A stretch of DNA of 64,000 nucleotides, from NCBI RefSeq assembly GCF_004362145.1, contig NZ_SNXC01000015.1, forward strand, positions 62,001 to 126,000, written 5' to 3'. Numbering within the stretch: position 1 is the stretch's first letter; every line of letters begins with the position of its first letter. Shown here piece by piece: positions 27,562 to 36,856 of this stretch. The DNA comes from Marinomonas balearica (GTDB taxonomy: Bacteria > Pseudomonadota > Gammaproteobacteria > Pseudomonadales > Marinomonadaceae). The notes beneath the pieces are model-generated. The model was not told where the DNA came from. It made no database searches and saw nothing but the letters and a program-made list of their open reading frames with translations. A program made the translations under genes and the position numbers.

Positions 27562-29049
27562 TTATAGTTTATAGGTATTTATGTCGTTTTCCAGTTTCTG
27601 AGTCACACTGCTCATTCCTTTTACGACGCAAACTAGGTTTTCGTTCTCTTTCGCTAAGTCGGTTAAATCTCGTTCTAATTGTTCTACAAGTTGGTATCGA
27701 GCTTCTTGATTTTTCTTTAGCGACGCTTTAAACGCATAAAAGTCGTGACAAAGTTCCATTATGTTGGTGGAAGATTTATACACCTCTGTGATTTTCGCTG
27801 TGAGTTTGGAATTGAGTGCAGCATCAAGGTGTTCTTCTTCGGTAATAAAAGAGCCTGATAGCACCTTAAGTTCGCTAATTTCTTCTTGAATGAGGTGTTC
27901 AAGGTGATGGATCAAGCCTAGCTGCTCAGAGCTATTTTCAGAGGAAGAGCTTGAGGATTTTAGCGTTTCCACGGTTTCGGACAGTTTTGTCGCAAGGCGT
28001 ATTAGGAAATCGGATCGCTGTTTATTGTCATGATTCAGTGTTCGAAGGTCGTTTAATGCGGATTCGTTGTGTTCAGAAAGCATGAAACATGTTTTTGAAT
28101 TTTCGTGTAACTCAACTGTCGCTGGCGTTAGCGTGCTTACCATGTCAGCATATTCATTTTCAATGGTGCTGTATTCCGCCAAATGATTTTGAATATTGTT
28201 GTGATGTTGTTGGTTTAAATTGATGTTTTTAGACAGTCGTTCAAGGCACTTTTCGCTTTGATTGATGTCGCTGTTTAGTTTTTTGGTTTTGACAAGAAAA
28301 TCTAAAAAAATGCCGCTCAAGCTTTTGTTTAACAGCATGAGCGCACTTAAAGCACTGTCTTTTTCAGGGTTTGAGACCGTGTGTGATAGATCGCCGCGTT
28401 CCATCGCTTGAATGTAGTGCTTCAAATCGATGGGTTCAGCGCCAACTGATCGTTTCACTTTTTTTAGCAGTACCCAAACTATGCCAAGTATAAGCAGGAA
28501 GGTGAATATCGACGACACAAAATAGGGTGCAGAGAGGCGCCAAGCTTGGTCATTGAGTTCATCCATATACAGACCATACCCGATCATCCAATCCCATTTT
28601 GGAATCAGGGTCATGGTATTTAACTTAACGTACAAATCATTTGAACCAGGTTTGCGGCTTTCGCCTAGGATAAAGTGGAACTGGTTTGCTTTTAAGATGG
28701 AGATGTATTTTGCGTAAGAAGACTGGAATGTACCGATCACATCCTTTCTCGTGTGAACTCTGGCAATGGCATTTCCGTCATTTGCCCAAATAAATGACGC
28801 GCCTTTATGGAACTTGCTTAGTGTGCTGGCGATGTTGTTTTCCGCCTCTTGTCTTGAAAGCTCTCCTTTCTCAAAACGCTCTATTTCATGTTCTGCTAGC
28901 TGTGTTGCAAATCTCAGCAACTCTGTTGCTTCGTGCTTTCTCGCTTCGATCAGATTGTGTTTAGAGGATTGAAACATTAGAGTGCAAAATGCAATGGCTC
29001 CAACACCTAAAACAACAGTAATGAGGTTAATTTGTCGAGAAAGTTTCAT
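27562..29049 (-). CDS. Cache-domain membrane sensor, chemoreceptor-like but without the signalling tip
   Basis: 495 residues. TM1 (about 9-27) and TM2 (about 176-197) flank a periplasmic single-Cache domain: EARKHEATELLRFATQLAEHEIERFEKGELSRQEAENNIASTL, ASFIWANDGNAIARVHTRKDVIG and LIPKWDWMIGYGLYMDELNDQ (W-x-W-x-I-G-Y-G, typical of sCache_2). After TM2 a HAMP-like stretch and a long coiled-coil region run to the end. The highly conserved chemoreceptor hairpin (E-I-A-R-A-G-E...FAVVA...EVR) is not present. It is therefore not an ordinary chemoreceptor. It is co-directional with, and 16 bases upstream of, the EAL gene, so it may act as its partner. Confidence 0.8.
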   Translation of the reverse strand: MKLSRQINLITVVLGVGAIAFCTLMFQSSKHNLIEARKHEATELLRFATQLAEHEIERFEKGELSRQEAENNIASTLSKFHKGASFIWANDGNAIARVHTRKDVIGTFQSSYAKYISILKANQFHFILGESRKPGSNDLYVKLNTMTLIPKWDWMIGYGLYMDELNDQAWRLSAPYFVSSIFTFLLILGIVWVLLKKVKRSVGAEPIDLKHYIQAMERGDLSHTVSNPEKDSALSALMLLNKSLSGIFLDFLVKTKKLNSDINQSEKCLERLSKNINLNQQHHNNIQNHLAEYSTIENEYADMVSTLTPATVELHENSKTCFMLSEHNESALNDLRTLNHDNKQRSDFLIRLATKLSETVETLKSSSSSSENSSEQLGLIHHLEHLIQEEISELKVLSGSFITEEEHLDAALNSKLTAKITEVYKSSTNIMELCHDFYAFKASLKKNQEARYQLVEQLERDLTDLAKENENLVCVVKGMSSVTQKLENDINTYKL

Positions 29050-29672
29050 GATCGTAATTGCCTATGTTTGACCGTTTTCTTTTTGTGCTGTGTGTGACTC
29101 TAACTAAACAATAAGACTCCTTTTATTCATTGTTTAGTATTTGCTCAGTTCATATCAGATATATCTCATCTGTATAAACGGATGTTATCGTACTTTGTAT
29201 GAATTTTAAACATAGTATCATTAAAAACAATCATACTATGACTTAAAGTTGGTCGTTTTGTATTCTATTTTTGCTTTGTTTTTGGTTGTTATTTGTACAT
29301 GGAAATGGCAAAAAAATTGATATTTATTATTTTTATAATAAAAAACAATGAGTTAATTTTATTGTCGATTATTGATTTTTTGCTTTTGTATCGTGTTTAG
29401 TCATTATGTAAAAAGTTGTGTCTGTCCAGGATGTTTTTGTGGTGGCGATAGATTAGAAACGCAGTTTCATTAAACCGTAATGATATTATGAGTGGGAGTG
29501 CTATTTTAGTAACAGAACTGGTGTCTTCTGAGTGCTAGCCTTTTTGCATAAGAGCGTGGCGTTCTAAGTGCTTTTGATATCTGGAAAAGTGAGGTCGATG
29601 AGCATTTGAGTGGGCATAACTATTCGGGGGCGTTATTATGAGTACACTATTATTTCTGTTGTAGACTTTCCC
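29050..29672. other. Long AT-rich intergenic region before galM
   Basis: About 620 bases between divergent genes. The part nearest the sensor operon (29160-29400) is very AT-rich with poly-A/T tracts and would hold its promoter. A palindrome of the galactoside regulon lies at 29456-29468. Short open frames here (for instance an ATG at 29638) are tiny and lack support. No RNA gene is recognised. Confidence 0.4.
29456..29468. promoter_or_regulatory. Predicted IclR-type operator, galM site
   Basis: GAAAC-GCA-GTTTC is a perfect 5-3-5 palindrome, in the context AGAAACGCAGTTTCAT. The same GRAAC-N3-GTTYC pattern occurs before the ABC permease (32892-32904) and twice before the binding protein (44054-44066, 44100-44112). 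It lies about 200 bases upstream of galM. Confidence 0.55.
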
Positions 29673-30752
29673 ATGATAACTGTTTCTCCCTTCGGTCAAA
29701 TTAATGATGCTGCTGGAAAGAGCACGTCAACTCACTTAATTACTTTGCAACTCGCCAGTGGTGTCGCGGTGTCTTTATGTGACTACGGCGCACGCGTACA
29801 GAGCTTTAGTTCGCCGGATAAAGCAGGGGTCTTGCAGAATATCGTACTTGGCTATCCAAATATTGAAACATACGTACAAGACACGTCTTATCAGGGAGCG
29901 ACATGCGGGAGAGTCGCAAATAGAATTGCCGACGGGCGGTTTGAGCTAAACGGTAAAAATATTCAACTTGAGCAGAATGAAGGTTTAAACCATCTTCATG
30001 GCGGCTACTGTGGTGTGGATAAAGCCGTTTGGGCGTTTGAAACGGATGAGGGTGCAAATAGCGTTACTTTTAAGTTACTGTGTACCGAAGAGCACGACGG
30101 TTATCCAGGTAATGCGACACTCTGTGTGACATACACCTTACTTACAACTGGACTTCGCATAGAGATGAAAGGGAAGGTAGATCAGGGCAGTGTGTTAAAT
30201 CTAGTGAATCACGCCTACTTCAATTTGTCTGGAGATAGATCTAACACTATTTTAGATCACGAGTTGCAAGTCTTTGCTTCGAAATTTACACCAACAGACA
30301 TTAACAATATACCATTAGGTCACTGTGAGAGTGTCGAAAATACGGAGTTTGATTTCAGAAAGAGTCGAGGCTTAGACTCATCTGATGAAGTCTTCAGTGA
30401 GGAACACAGAGGCTACGATACAAATTTCTGTATTCAGCAGCTTAAAGGTGAAAATTCGAATGGCAATGAGGTATATCCATGTGCGGTACTAAGGCACCCT
30501 GAGTCAAATCGTGTCTTGTCTGTTTTCTCGAATATGCCCGGTCTTCAAGTATACACGGGCGGATACCTAGATGGCGCATTACCAATAGATGAGTTTGATA
30601 CACAGGAAGAAAGCCCGTTAAGGTATTCGGGTGTTGCGTTAGAAACTCAGCATTACCCTAATAGCGTCAACCAGCCAAATTTTCCGTCACCTTTTTTAAA
30701 AGCCAATGAAGAATACTGCCATATTGTTGAGTGGCGGATGGATGTGTACTGA
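29673..30752 (+). CDS. galM: Aldose 1-epimerase (galactose mutarotase)
   Basis: 359 residues. It interconverts alpha and beta anomers of galactose or glucose, here supplying the anomer used by the galactose dehydrogenase. Family motifs: VSLCDYGARVQSF, GATCGRVANRIADGRFELNG, NEGLNHLHGGYCGVDKAVW (substrate His), VLNLVNHAYFNLSGD (catalytic His) and GVALETQHYPNSVNQPNFPSP (catalytic Glu). The ATG at 29673 (MITVSPFGQI) fits family N-termini; a longer GTG-started reading from 29610 is possible. No clear Shine-Dalgarno precedes 29673. It stands alone but carries the operator shared with the galactoside operon. Confidence 0.92.
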   Translation: MITVSPFGQINDAAGKSTSTHLITLQLASGVAVSLCDYGARVQSFSSPDKAGVLQNIVLGYPNIETYVQDTSYQGATCGRVANRIADGRFELNGKNIQLEQNEGLNHLHGGYCGVDKAVWAFETDEGANSVTFKLLCTEEHDGYPGNATLCVTYTLLTTGLRIEMKGKVDQGSVLNLVNHAYFNLSGDRSNTILDHELQVFASKFTPTDINNIPLGHCESVENTEFDFRKSRGLDSSDEVFSEEHRGYDTNFCIQQLKGENSNGNEVYPCAVLRHPESNRVLSVFSNMPGLQVYTGGYLDGALPIDEFDTQEESPLRYSGVALETQHYPNSVNQPNFPSPFLKANEEYCHIVEWRMDVY

Positions 30753-30795
30753 TCTTTTTAATCGATATGTCTGCGTGGAAATCGAAACATCCGTA

Positions 30796-30825
30796 GCAGC
30801 CGCTACGATTTAGAGCGGCGGCTGC
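30796..30825. terminator. GC-rich hairpin between convergent galM and ATPase genes
   Basis: GCAGCCGC (30796-30803) pairs exactly with GCGGCTGC (30818-30825) around a 14-base loop. No long T run follows in either direction, so terminator function is plausible but not certain. Confidence 0.5.
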
Positions 30826-30861
30826 ATGTTAATGCTTCAATAGGATTGGTATCCGTTAGGG

Positions 30862-31965
30862 TTAACGCGTCGGAACTGGACGTGTGATCAATGAGTTCCC
30901 CTTGCTGTCAAACAAATAGCAATCTGATAGTTTAGCCCCGATTTCTAACAGCTCTCCAGAGCGGCTCATATTTTGCCCTGACACTTCGATGGTCAGGCTT
31001 TCGTCGCCGCATGTGGCATAAAGAAAACTAGTGCCGCCAAGGTGTTCCGCAACATCAATGTTCACATTGAGTTTGATGTCTGATTCGCTGTTAAATTCCG
31101 CTAAATGCTCTGGGCGAATACCGAGTGATACAGTGTCACCTTCAATGACTTGATTTTGATCTTTAATGTGCAGCGTAATACTTTGCCCACTTACTGAAAT
31201 CGTCGCTTTACCGTCAATTACGTGGGTGATTTTTCCCTTTAAGAAGTTCATTTTAGGGGAGCCGATAAAGCCTGCGACAAACTCGTTAGCTGGGTTGTGG
31301 TAAAGCGCCATCGGAGAGCCAACTTGTTCGATGTTGCCATCACGCAATACCACAATCTTATCGGCAAGTGTCATGGCCTCAACCTGATCGTGCGTTACAT
31401 AGACCATGGTTGATTTAAGCTGGTTATGCAGCTTAGCTATTTGTACTCGCATATCAACGCGCAATTCGGCATCAAGGTTTGAAAGTGGCTCATCGAATAA
31501 GAACACTTTCGGCTCCCTTACGATAGCGCGGCCGATGGCAACACGCTGACGCTGACCGCCTGAAAGCGCTTTGGGCTTACGATCGAGCAGTTTATCAAGA
31601 TGTAAAATTTCGGCGGCTTCTTGAACGCGAGATTCAATGTACTCTGGGTCTGAACCTGTCATTCGTAACCCAAAACTCATGTTGTCTTTTACCGTCATGT
31701 GAGGATAAAGCGCGTAGGATTGAAACACCATGGCGACGCCTCGTTCAGCAGGCGCAACGGAATTCATGATTTTTCCGTCGATGTGTAACTCACCGTCGGT
31801 AATGTCTTCAAGGCCTGCAATTAAGCGTAAAAGTGTGGATTTACCACAACCTGATGGCCCAACGAAGACGACAAATTCACCGTCTTCTAGGTCTAGGTTT
31901 ACGCCGTGAATCGTCTCAGTTTCCTGAAAGCGTTTGATGACGTTTGTTAATTTTATAGTCGCCAT
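30862..31965 (-). CDS. Sugar ABC transporter ATP-binding protein, UgpC/MsmX type
   Basis: 367 residues. It has Walker A GPSGCGKST (about 36-44), Q-loop VFQSYALYPHMTV, signature LSGGQRQRVAIGRAI, Walker B VFLFDEPLSNLDAELR and the H-loop YVTHDQVEAM. A C-terminal TOBE/MalK-like regulatory region follows (about 235-360, with SLGIRPEHL). It powers the importer formed by the permeases at 32968-34694 and the binding protein at 44191. It is 19 bases downstream of the IclR gene on the same strand, so regulator and ATPase form a divergent operon facing the permease operon. Confidence 0.95.
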   Translation of the reverse strand: MATIKLTNVIKRFQETETIHGVNLDLEDGEFVVFVGPSGCGKSTLLRLIAGLEDITDGELHIDGKIMNSVAPAERGVAMVFQSYALYPHMTVKDNMSFGLRMTGSDPEYIESRVQEAAEILHLDKLLDRKPKALSGGQRQRVAIGRAIVREPKVFLFDEPLSNLDAELRVDMRVQIAKLHNQLKSTMVYVTHDQVEAMTLADKIVVLRDGNIEQVGSPMALYHNPANEFVAGFIGSPKMNFLKGKITHVIDGKATISVSGQSITLHIKDQNQVIEGDTVSLGIRPEHLAEFNSESDIKLNVNIDVAEHLGGTSFLYATCGDESLTIEVSGQNMSRSGELLEIGAKLSDCYLFDSKGNSLITRPVPTR

Positions 31966-31984
31966 AGTGTAAAGATCCTGAGTA

Positions 31985-32764
31985 TTATGTGGAGGCCATC
32001 GCCCCCATTCTGGTTGAAACTTCCGTGCAAGCGTCTTTCACTCGCTCTTGGAAATGCTTAAATTTTTCATCGTCAACGCGGAATTTCGGTGCCGTAATGC
32101 TGATGGCAGCGACGGCCTCGTTTCGGTAGTTGAAAATGACGGAAGCTGCGCATTGAATGCCTTCCTCGTGTTCTTCAAGATCCAGTGCAACTTTGGTTTT
32201 GCGTACTTGCTTCAGTGCAGAGCGAAGTGCTTGTTCATTTAGAATCGTTGTTTCTGTGTGCTTCTGAAATGACTGCGCTGAAATGGCTTCCTGTAACGTT
32301 TCTTCTGATAAATACGCCATTAACGCTTTGCCTACGCCAGTACAATACCCCGGGCCTTTTTTACCCACTGACGAGTACAAACGTAAACTTTTGGGGCTTT
32401 CTAGCTTGTCTATATAGATTACGTCGCCGCGATCCAGTACGGCGAGGTGAATGGTTTCGCCCGTTTCTGTCCAAAGTTCACGCATCTGTTCTGCTGCGAT
32501 GTCTCGAACATCAATTTTGGACCATGCTTGATGGGCCAGTTCCAGAAGACCATAACCTGCGTGATAAACTTGGCTGCCCTCATCAAAACGCACCATACCT
32601 TGTTCAATTAAGGTATTGAGTATTCTGTGAACGGTCGCTTTTGGTAGCTCAACGCGTTCAACGAGGTCTGCGAAACGCAATGGAACCGGGCTGCAGCATA
32701 CTTCGTTTAATAAACTCAGCGCCCGCCCTAAAGAAGAGCTGTTGTTGGTGTTTTTAGTGGTCAC
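31985..32764 (-). CDS. IclR-family transcriptional regulator of the galactoside locus
   Basis: 259 residues. The N-terminal winged HTH is LGRALSLLNEVCCSPVPLRFADLVERVELPKATVHRILNTLIEQGMVRF (about 12-61). The C-terminal IclR effector domain includes ETIHLAVLDRGDVIYIDKLESPKSLRLYSSVGKKGPGYCTGVGKALMAYLSEE and GIQCAASVIFNYRNEAVAAISITAP, where the Cys of the Y-C-T-G-V-G-K-A stretch is the usual effector-pocket position. It lies inside the galactoside cluster, diverging from the transporter and catabolic operon. The GRAAC-N3-GTTYC sites are its likely operators; galactose, galactonate or a KDGal intermediate is a plausible effector (inference). Confidence 0.93.
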   Translation of the reverse strand: MTTKNTNNSSSLGRALSLLNEVCCSPVPLRFADLVERVELPKATVHRILNTLIEQGMVRFDEGSQVYHAGYGLLELAHQAWSKIDVRDIAAEQMRELWTETGETIHLAVLDRGDVIYIDKLESPKSLRLYSSVGKKGPGYCTGVGKALMAYLSEETLQEAISAQSFQKHTETTILNEQALRSALKQVRKTKVALDLEEHEEGIQCAASVIFNYRNEAVAAISITAPKFRVDDEKFKHFQERVKDACTEVSTRMGAMAST

Positions 32765-32880
32765 TCGTAAATTCTCGCAAGAGTTGTTTCATTTTTAATT
32801 CTGAATGATATTCAGTTTATTGACCATTATCGCAGTTTTGGATTCTTCTGGTTAATTTTTTATCTTCGATTTATTAAGTA

Positions 32881-32909
32881 TTGCAAAAAACGAAACTCTG
32901 TTCCATTAT
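32881..32909 (+). promoter_or_regulatory. Promoter and IclR-type operator of the galactoside operon
   Basis: TTGCAA (32881-32886), 17 bases and CATTAT (32904-32909) form a plausible promoter. The semi-palindrome GAAAC-TCT-GTTCC occupies 32892-32904, between the two boxes, where a bound repressor would block RNA polymerase. The 16-base core ACGAAACTCTGTTCCA recurs inverted at 44053-44068 with two changes. Confidence 0.55.
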
Positions 32910-32967
32910 TTGTCGAAGATTTAAATCTGTCAAGACTAATAAGATAAGAATAAGAGGTATGACTGCA

Positions 32968-33843
32968 ATGCAAACGTTGCGTAGTAAACAGCAACAATGG
33001 ATGCCGATTGTGTTTCTACTTCCGGCTGTAATCCTTTTTGCTGTTTACGTGATTTTTCCGATAGCTCAAAGTATATGGTTGAGCTTCTTCGAGTGGGATG
33101 GCTTGGGTGAAAAGACCTTTGTGGGCCTCGCCAACTATGAGGAGCTTTTTACGGACTATCAGTTTTGGATTGCGTTGAAAAACAATATCTACTGGTTAGT
33201 ATTTTTTATGCTGGCACCGCCTCTTGGTTTGGCCGTCGCATTATTTCTGAATCAAAAAATTCTAGGCATTCGTCTAGTTAAATCTCTGTTTTTCTTCCCT
33301 TTTGTTATCTCACAGGTCGTTGTAGGTCTGGTGTTTTCATGGTTTTACGACCCTTCTTACGGCATTTTCAATAACGTCTTAGGCTTTTTTGGGGTCGAGC
33401 CTGTCGCCGTATTGTCAGACGAAGATTGGGTTACGTTTGGCATTATCGTGGCAGGGCTTTGGCCTCAGGTCGCGTATTGCATGATTTTGTACCTCACAGG
33501 TTTGAACAACCTAAGTCCAGATCAGATCGAAGCGGCTCGTTTAGACGGAGCGTATGGTTGGCGTATGCTTTGGTATGTCATTTTGCCTCAGTTACGACCC
33601 GCTACGTTTATCGCTGTTGTGGTTACTGTAATTGGAGCGCTGCGAAGTTTTGACCTTGTTGCCACCATGACAAGCGGCGGCCCATTTGGTTCTTCAACTG
33701 TTCTGGCTTACTTCATGTACGAGCAATCCATCTTTAACTACCGAGCAGGCTACGGTGCCGCTATTGCTACGGTCTTGTTCCTAATAATGGATGTCTATAT
33801 TGCGTACTTCCTATGGCGTATGTTGAAGAGTGAGAAAGCCTAA
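32968..33843 (+). CDS. Sugar ABC transporter permease, MalF-like
   Basis: 291 residues with six TM helices and the inner-membrane-component motif EAARLDGAYGWRMLWYVILPQLRP (EAA loop, contacts the ATPase). The N-terminal MPIVFLLPAVILFAVYVIFPIAQSIWLSFFEWDG is typical of CUT1 sugar permeases. AAGAGG lies 10 bases before the ATG at 32968; an ATG at 32959 is too close to it, and a longer reading from 32881 is not supported. The stop overlaps the start of the second permease. With that partner it forms the pore for galactoside import. Confidence 0.92.
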   Translation: MQTLRSKQQQWMPIVFLLPAVILFAVYVIFPIAQSIWLSFFEWDGLGEKTFVGLANYEELFTDYQFWIALKNNIYWLVFFMLAPPLGLAVALFLNQKILGIRLVKSLFFFPFVISQVVVGLVFSWFYDPSYGIFNNVLGFFGVEPVAVLSDEDWVTFGIIVAGLWPQVAYCMILYLTGLNNLSPDQIEAARLDGAYGWRMLWYVILPQLRPATFIAVVVTVIGALRSFDLVATMTSGGPFGSSTVLAYFMYEQSIFNYRAGYGAAIATVLFLIMDVYIAYFLWRMLKSEKA

Positions 33844-34694
33844 TGTTTCCAACACCTGTCGAAAAACGTTCGTTACCTTTTAACATCAGTTATCGCGTTG
33901 CGGTTTGGATAGCCTTGGTTCTATGGTTGCTGCCTTTGATCGCGGTAATGATGACATCTGCGCGTTCTGTCGCCGATATTAATGCCGGTAATTATTGGGG
34001 TATCCCTTCAGAGTGGATGTTGATTGAAAACTACACCATGGTGTTTACGCAAACACCTATGTTGCAGTACCTCCTAAATTCTTTGGTGATTACTCTGCCT
34101 GCGGTGTTGGGTTCTGTAGCCTTGTCGACGCTAGCCGGTTACGCCTTGGCTAAGTTTCCGTTTAAGGGCAACGTCGCGTTATTTGCGGCTTTTATTGCTG
34201 GTAACTTTGTCCCATTTCAGATTCTGATGATTCCAGTGCGCGATCTTACTATCTCTATGGGAATGTACGATACGGCAACGGGTTTGATCTTGTTCCATGT
34301 CGCATTTCAGACGGGCTTTTGTACCTTGTTTATGCGCAATTTTATTATTGGCTTGCCCGATGAGTTGATAGAAGCCGCTCGGGTTGAAGGTGTCAGTGAA
34401 TGGAAGATCTTTATTCACGTTGTATTGCCGTTGATTCGCCCAGCGTTAGCGGCGCTTGCTGTGCTCATATTTACGTTTATCTGGAACGATTATTTCTGGG
34501 CTTTAGTGCTTGTTCAGAGTGACGAGGTGCGTCCGATCACGGCGGGAATAAGTGCCTTGAAGGGGCAGTGGTTGGCGTCTTGGCAGTTGATTGCAGCGGG
34601 GTCGATTATTGCAGCATTGCCGCCGGTTATATTGTTCTTTGCAATGCAAAGGCACTTTATTGCGGGCCTAACTCTCGGCGCAACGAAAGGCTAA
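33843..34694 (+). CDS. Sugar ABC transporter permease, MalG-like
   Basis: 283 residues, six TM helices. The EAA loop reads ELIEAARVEGVSEWKIFIHVVLPLIRPALAALAVLIFTFIWNDYFWALVL, a close match to MalG-type CUT1 permeases. The start (TAATG) overlaps the previous stop, indicating translational coupling. The alpha-galactosidase gene begins 16 bases downstream, so imported sugar and its hydrolase are made together. Confidence 0.94.
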   Translation: MFPTPVEKRSLPFNISYRVAVWIALVLWLLPLIAVMMTSARSVADINAGNYWGIPSEWMLIENYTMVFTQTPMLQYLLNSLVITLPAVLGSVALSTLAGYALAKFPFKGNVALFAAFIAGNFVPFQILMIPVRDLTISMGMYDTATGLILFHVAFQTGFCTLFMRNFIIGLPDELIEAARVEGVSEWKIFIHVVLPLIRPALAALAVLIFTFIWNDYFWALVLVQSDEVRPITAGISALKGQWLASWQLIAAGSIIAALPPVILFFAMQRHFIAGLTLGATKG

Positions 34695-34710
34695 AGGAAA
34701 GGTTCCAGAC

Positions 34711-36843
34711 GTGAGTAGAGCTTTAAATACAATGAATTATGTTCGACAAGATTGCGCAGGAAAAACGTTAATTTTAGCGTTGCCTGATCAAGGTGCTCCG
34801 GAGTTACTGTACTTTGGCGAAGAGCTGCCTGCGCATACCAATATAGAAAGCGTTTACCTTGTTTTATCTTCCGCCTTGCCAAATTCAAGTTTAAACGAAC
34901 CCTATCGCCTGAGCCTGATCCCGGAAGCAGGGCGTGGTTGGATGGCCACGCCAGGCGTTGAAGTCTTTTCCAATGAATTGGCAGCGTGGTCGTTAGCGTG
35001 GGAAGTTCATACGGTAAATGAAAATGTGGCTGGCTTTGCGATTCGCCTAGAAGATCGTCATGCTGAACTGGAGCTGATTTTTCAGATTGGTATTAAAGAA
35101 AGCGGCGTTCTTGGCTTGTCATTAGAGCTGATAAATACGGGTAGGGAACCGGTTCAAGTCGTGCGCTTGGCTTCGACCTTTCCGTGTCTCAGTAATTTCA
35201 CCCAAAAAATGAGCTTCTACGGGCGTTGGTGTCAGGAGTTTCAACACCAAACCTCACAGTGGAATGATACATGGATTCAGGAAAGTCGATATGGCAGATC
35301 TGGGCATGAAAACTTTCCCGGAGTGGTGCTTGGCGAGTCGAATTTTTCTGAGCAAACGGGTGAAGTGGTCGGTGCTCATCTTGCTTGGAGTGGAAATCAC
35401 AGCTTACGAGCGGATGTAGCGATGACTGGAGAGCGATACCTTCAAGCGGGTGCATTGTACTTGCCCGGCGAAGAGGTCTTGCATACCGGAGAATCGACCA
35501 AAACGCCGGAGTTATTGATCGCGCATTCTTGTCAGGGTTTAAATGGAGTGAGCCAGCAATTTCATCGAGAAGCACGAGCGCGAACGAAATTAACGAAGCC
35601 ACGACCCGTTCACATTAATACTTGGGAAGCCTTCTATTTTGATCATGATCTCGAACAATTGTGCTTGTTAGCGAGTCGTGCGGCAGAAGTGGGTGTTGAG
35701 CGGTATATTTTAGACGATGGCTGGTTCAAAGGGCGTAACGATGATACATCGGCGCTTGGAGATTGGTACGTTGATGAGCAAAAATACCCTAATGGCCTTA
35801 CTCCCCTTATTGATCACGTAAAATCTCTCGGTATGGAGTTTGGACTTTGGGTCGAACCTGAAATGGTGAATCCAGATTCCGCTCTTTATCGAGCGCACCC
35901 TGATTGGGTATTAGAATTGCCAGCGAAAGAGCATCTGTTATTTCGAAATCAACTGGTATTAAACCTTGCGAATCCCGATGCCTATGTTGCCATTCGTGGT
36001 CGACTTTTTGACCTGCTAAATCATTATGACATTGATTATATCAAGTGGGATATGAACCGCGATTACGTCTCGCCATCGGGTGATATTCACCCTCAGGCGT
36101 TGGCTCAAGTGACGGCTTTGTATCGCTTGCTTGGCGAATTAAATGATGCGTTTCCTGAGCTCGAAATAGAAAGCTGTGCATCCGGCGGCGCGCGCGTGGA
36201 TTTTGGTATTTTGAATTACACGAAACGTTTTTGGACCTCCGACTGTAACGATGCATTGGAACGTCAAACGATCCAGCGTGGCTTTAGTTACTTCTTTCCT
36301 CCTGAAGTTATGGGCGCTCACATTGGTCCAGATAAGAGCCATACCACTAGTCGAATTCACGATGTGGTCTTTCGAGCAGGAACGGCCATTCAAGGGCATT
36401 TGGGCATTGAGTGGAATTTATTGCAAGCGACCGATGAGCAAAAATCCAATATCGCCGACTGGATTGAGTGCTACAAAGCACATCGAGAGTTAATGCACTC
36501 GGCCAATTTATATCGTCTGCCGAGTGTTGATGGATGCGCTCAGACTCAATGGTATCTAAACGATGAAAAAACCGAAGGTTTGGCCATTTACAGTCAGCTT
36601 GCTATGCCAAAACGCGTACACCCAGATCGTCTTCGCTTACCTGCACTTGAAGCTTTGAGTTTATATCGCGTTGAAGTGATTGCGCACAGTCCAATGCCAA
36701 GCCACTTAATGCAACAAAAGCCTGCTTGGTGGCAACAGAAAATTCAGCTTAACGGAGCCTCTCTAGAACGCGTAGGCATCCAGTTACCCGTTATGGACCC
36801 AGAGTCCGTTTTACTGCTGCGCGTAAGCGTTGCAGACGTTTAA
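34711..36843 (+). CDS. Alpha-galactosidase, GH36
   Basis: 710 residues from a GTG start preceded by AAAGGAAAGG with 8-base spacing. An N-terminal beta-sandwich (to about 310) is followed by the (beta/alpha)8 barrel with ERYILDDGWFKGRNDDTSALGDW, FGLWVEPEMVNPDSALYRAHPDW, DYIKWDMNRDY (nucleophile Asp447), IESCASGGARVDFGIL and FWTSDCNDALERQ (acid/base Asp511). No signal peptide, so it acts in the cytoplasm on sugar brought in by the ABC importer and releases galactose from alpha-galactosides such as melibiose, galactosylglycerols or raffinose-type sugars. Its stop is 13 bases before the next start. Confidence 0.95.
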   Translation: MSRALNTMNYVRQDCAGKTLILALPDQGAPELLYFGEELPAHTNIESVYLVLSSALPNSSLNEPYRLSLIPEAGRGWMATPGVEVFSNELAAWSLAWEVHTVNENVAGFAIRLEDRHAELELIFQIGIKESGVLGLSLELINTGREPVQVVRLASTFPCLSNFTQKMSFYGRWCQEFQHQTSQWNDTWIQESRYGRSGHENFPGVVLGESNFSEQTGEVVGAHLAWSGNHSLRADVAMTGERYLQAGALYLPGEEVLHTGESTKTPELLIAHSCQGLNGVSQQFHREARARTKLTKPRPVHINTWEAFYFDHDLEQLCLLASRAAEVGVERYILDDGWFKGRNDDTSALGDWYVDEQKYPNGLTPLIDHVKSLGMEFGLWVEPEMVNPDSALYRAHPDWVLELPAKEHLLFRNQLVLNLANPDAYVAIRGRLFDLLNHYDIDYIKWDMNRDYVSPSGDIHPQALAQVTALYRLLGELNDAFPELEIESCASGGARVDFGILNYTKRFWTSDCNDALERQTIQRGFSYFFPPEVMGAHIGPDKSHTTSRIHDVVFRAGTAIQGHLGIEWNLLQATDEQKSNIADWIECYKAHRELMHSANLYRLPSVDGCAQTQWYLNDEKTEGLAIYSQLAMPKRVHPDRLRLPALEALSLYRVEVIAHSPMPSHLMQQKPAWWQQKIQLNGASLERVGIQLPVMDPESVLLLRVSVADV

Positions 36844-36856
36844 GGAGTTTCCCCTA

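Noticed and set aside
29250-29400. AT-rich stretch as a replication origin or prophage attachment site
   Set aside because: No DnaA boxes, iterons, tRNA or flanking repeats were found; poly-A/T promoter DNA explains it.
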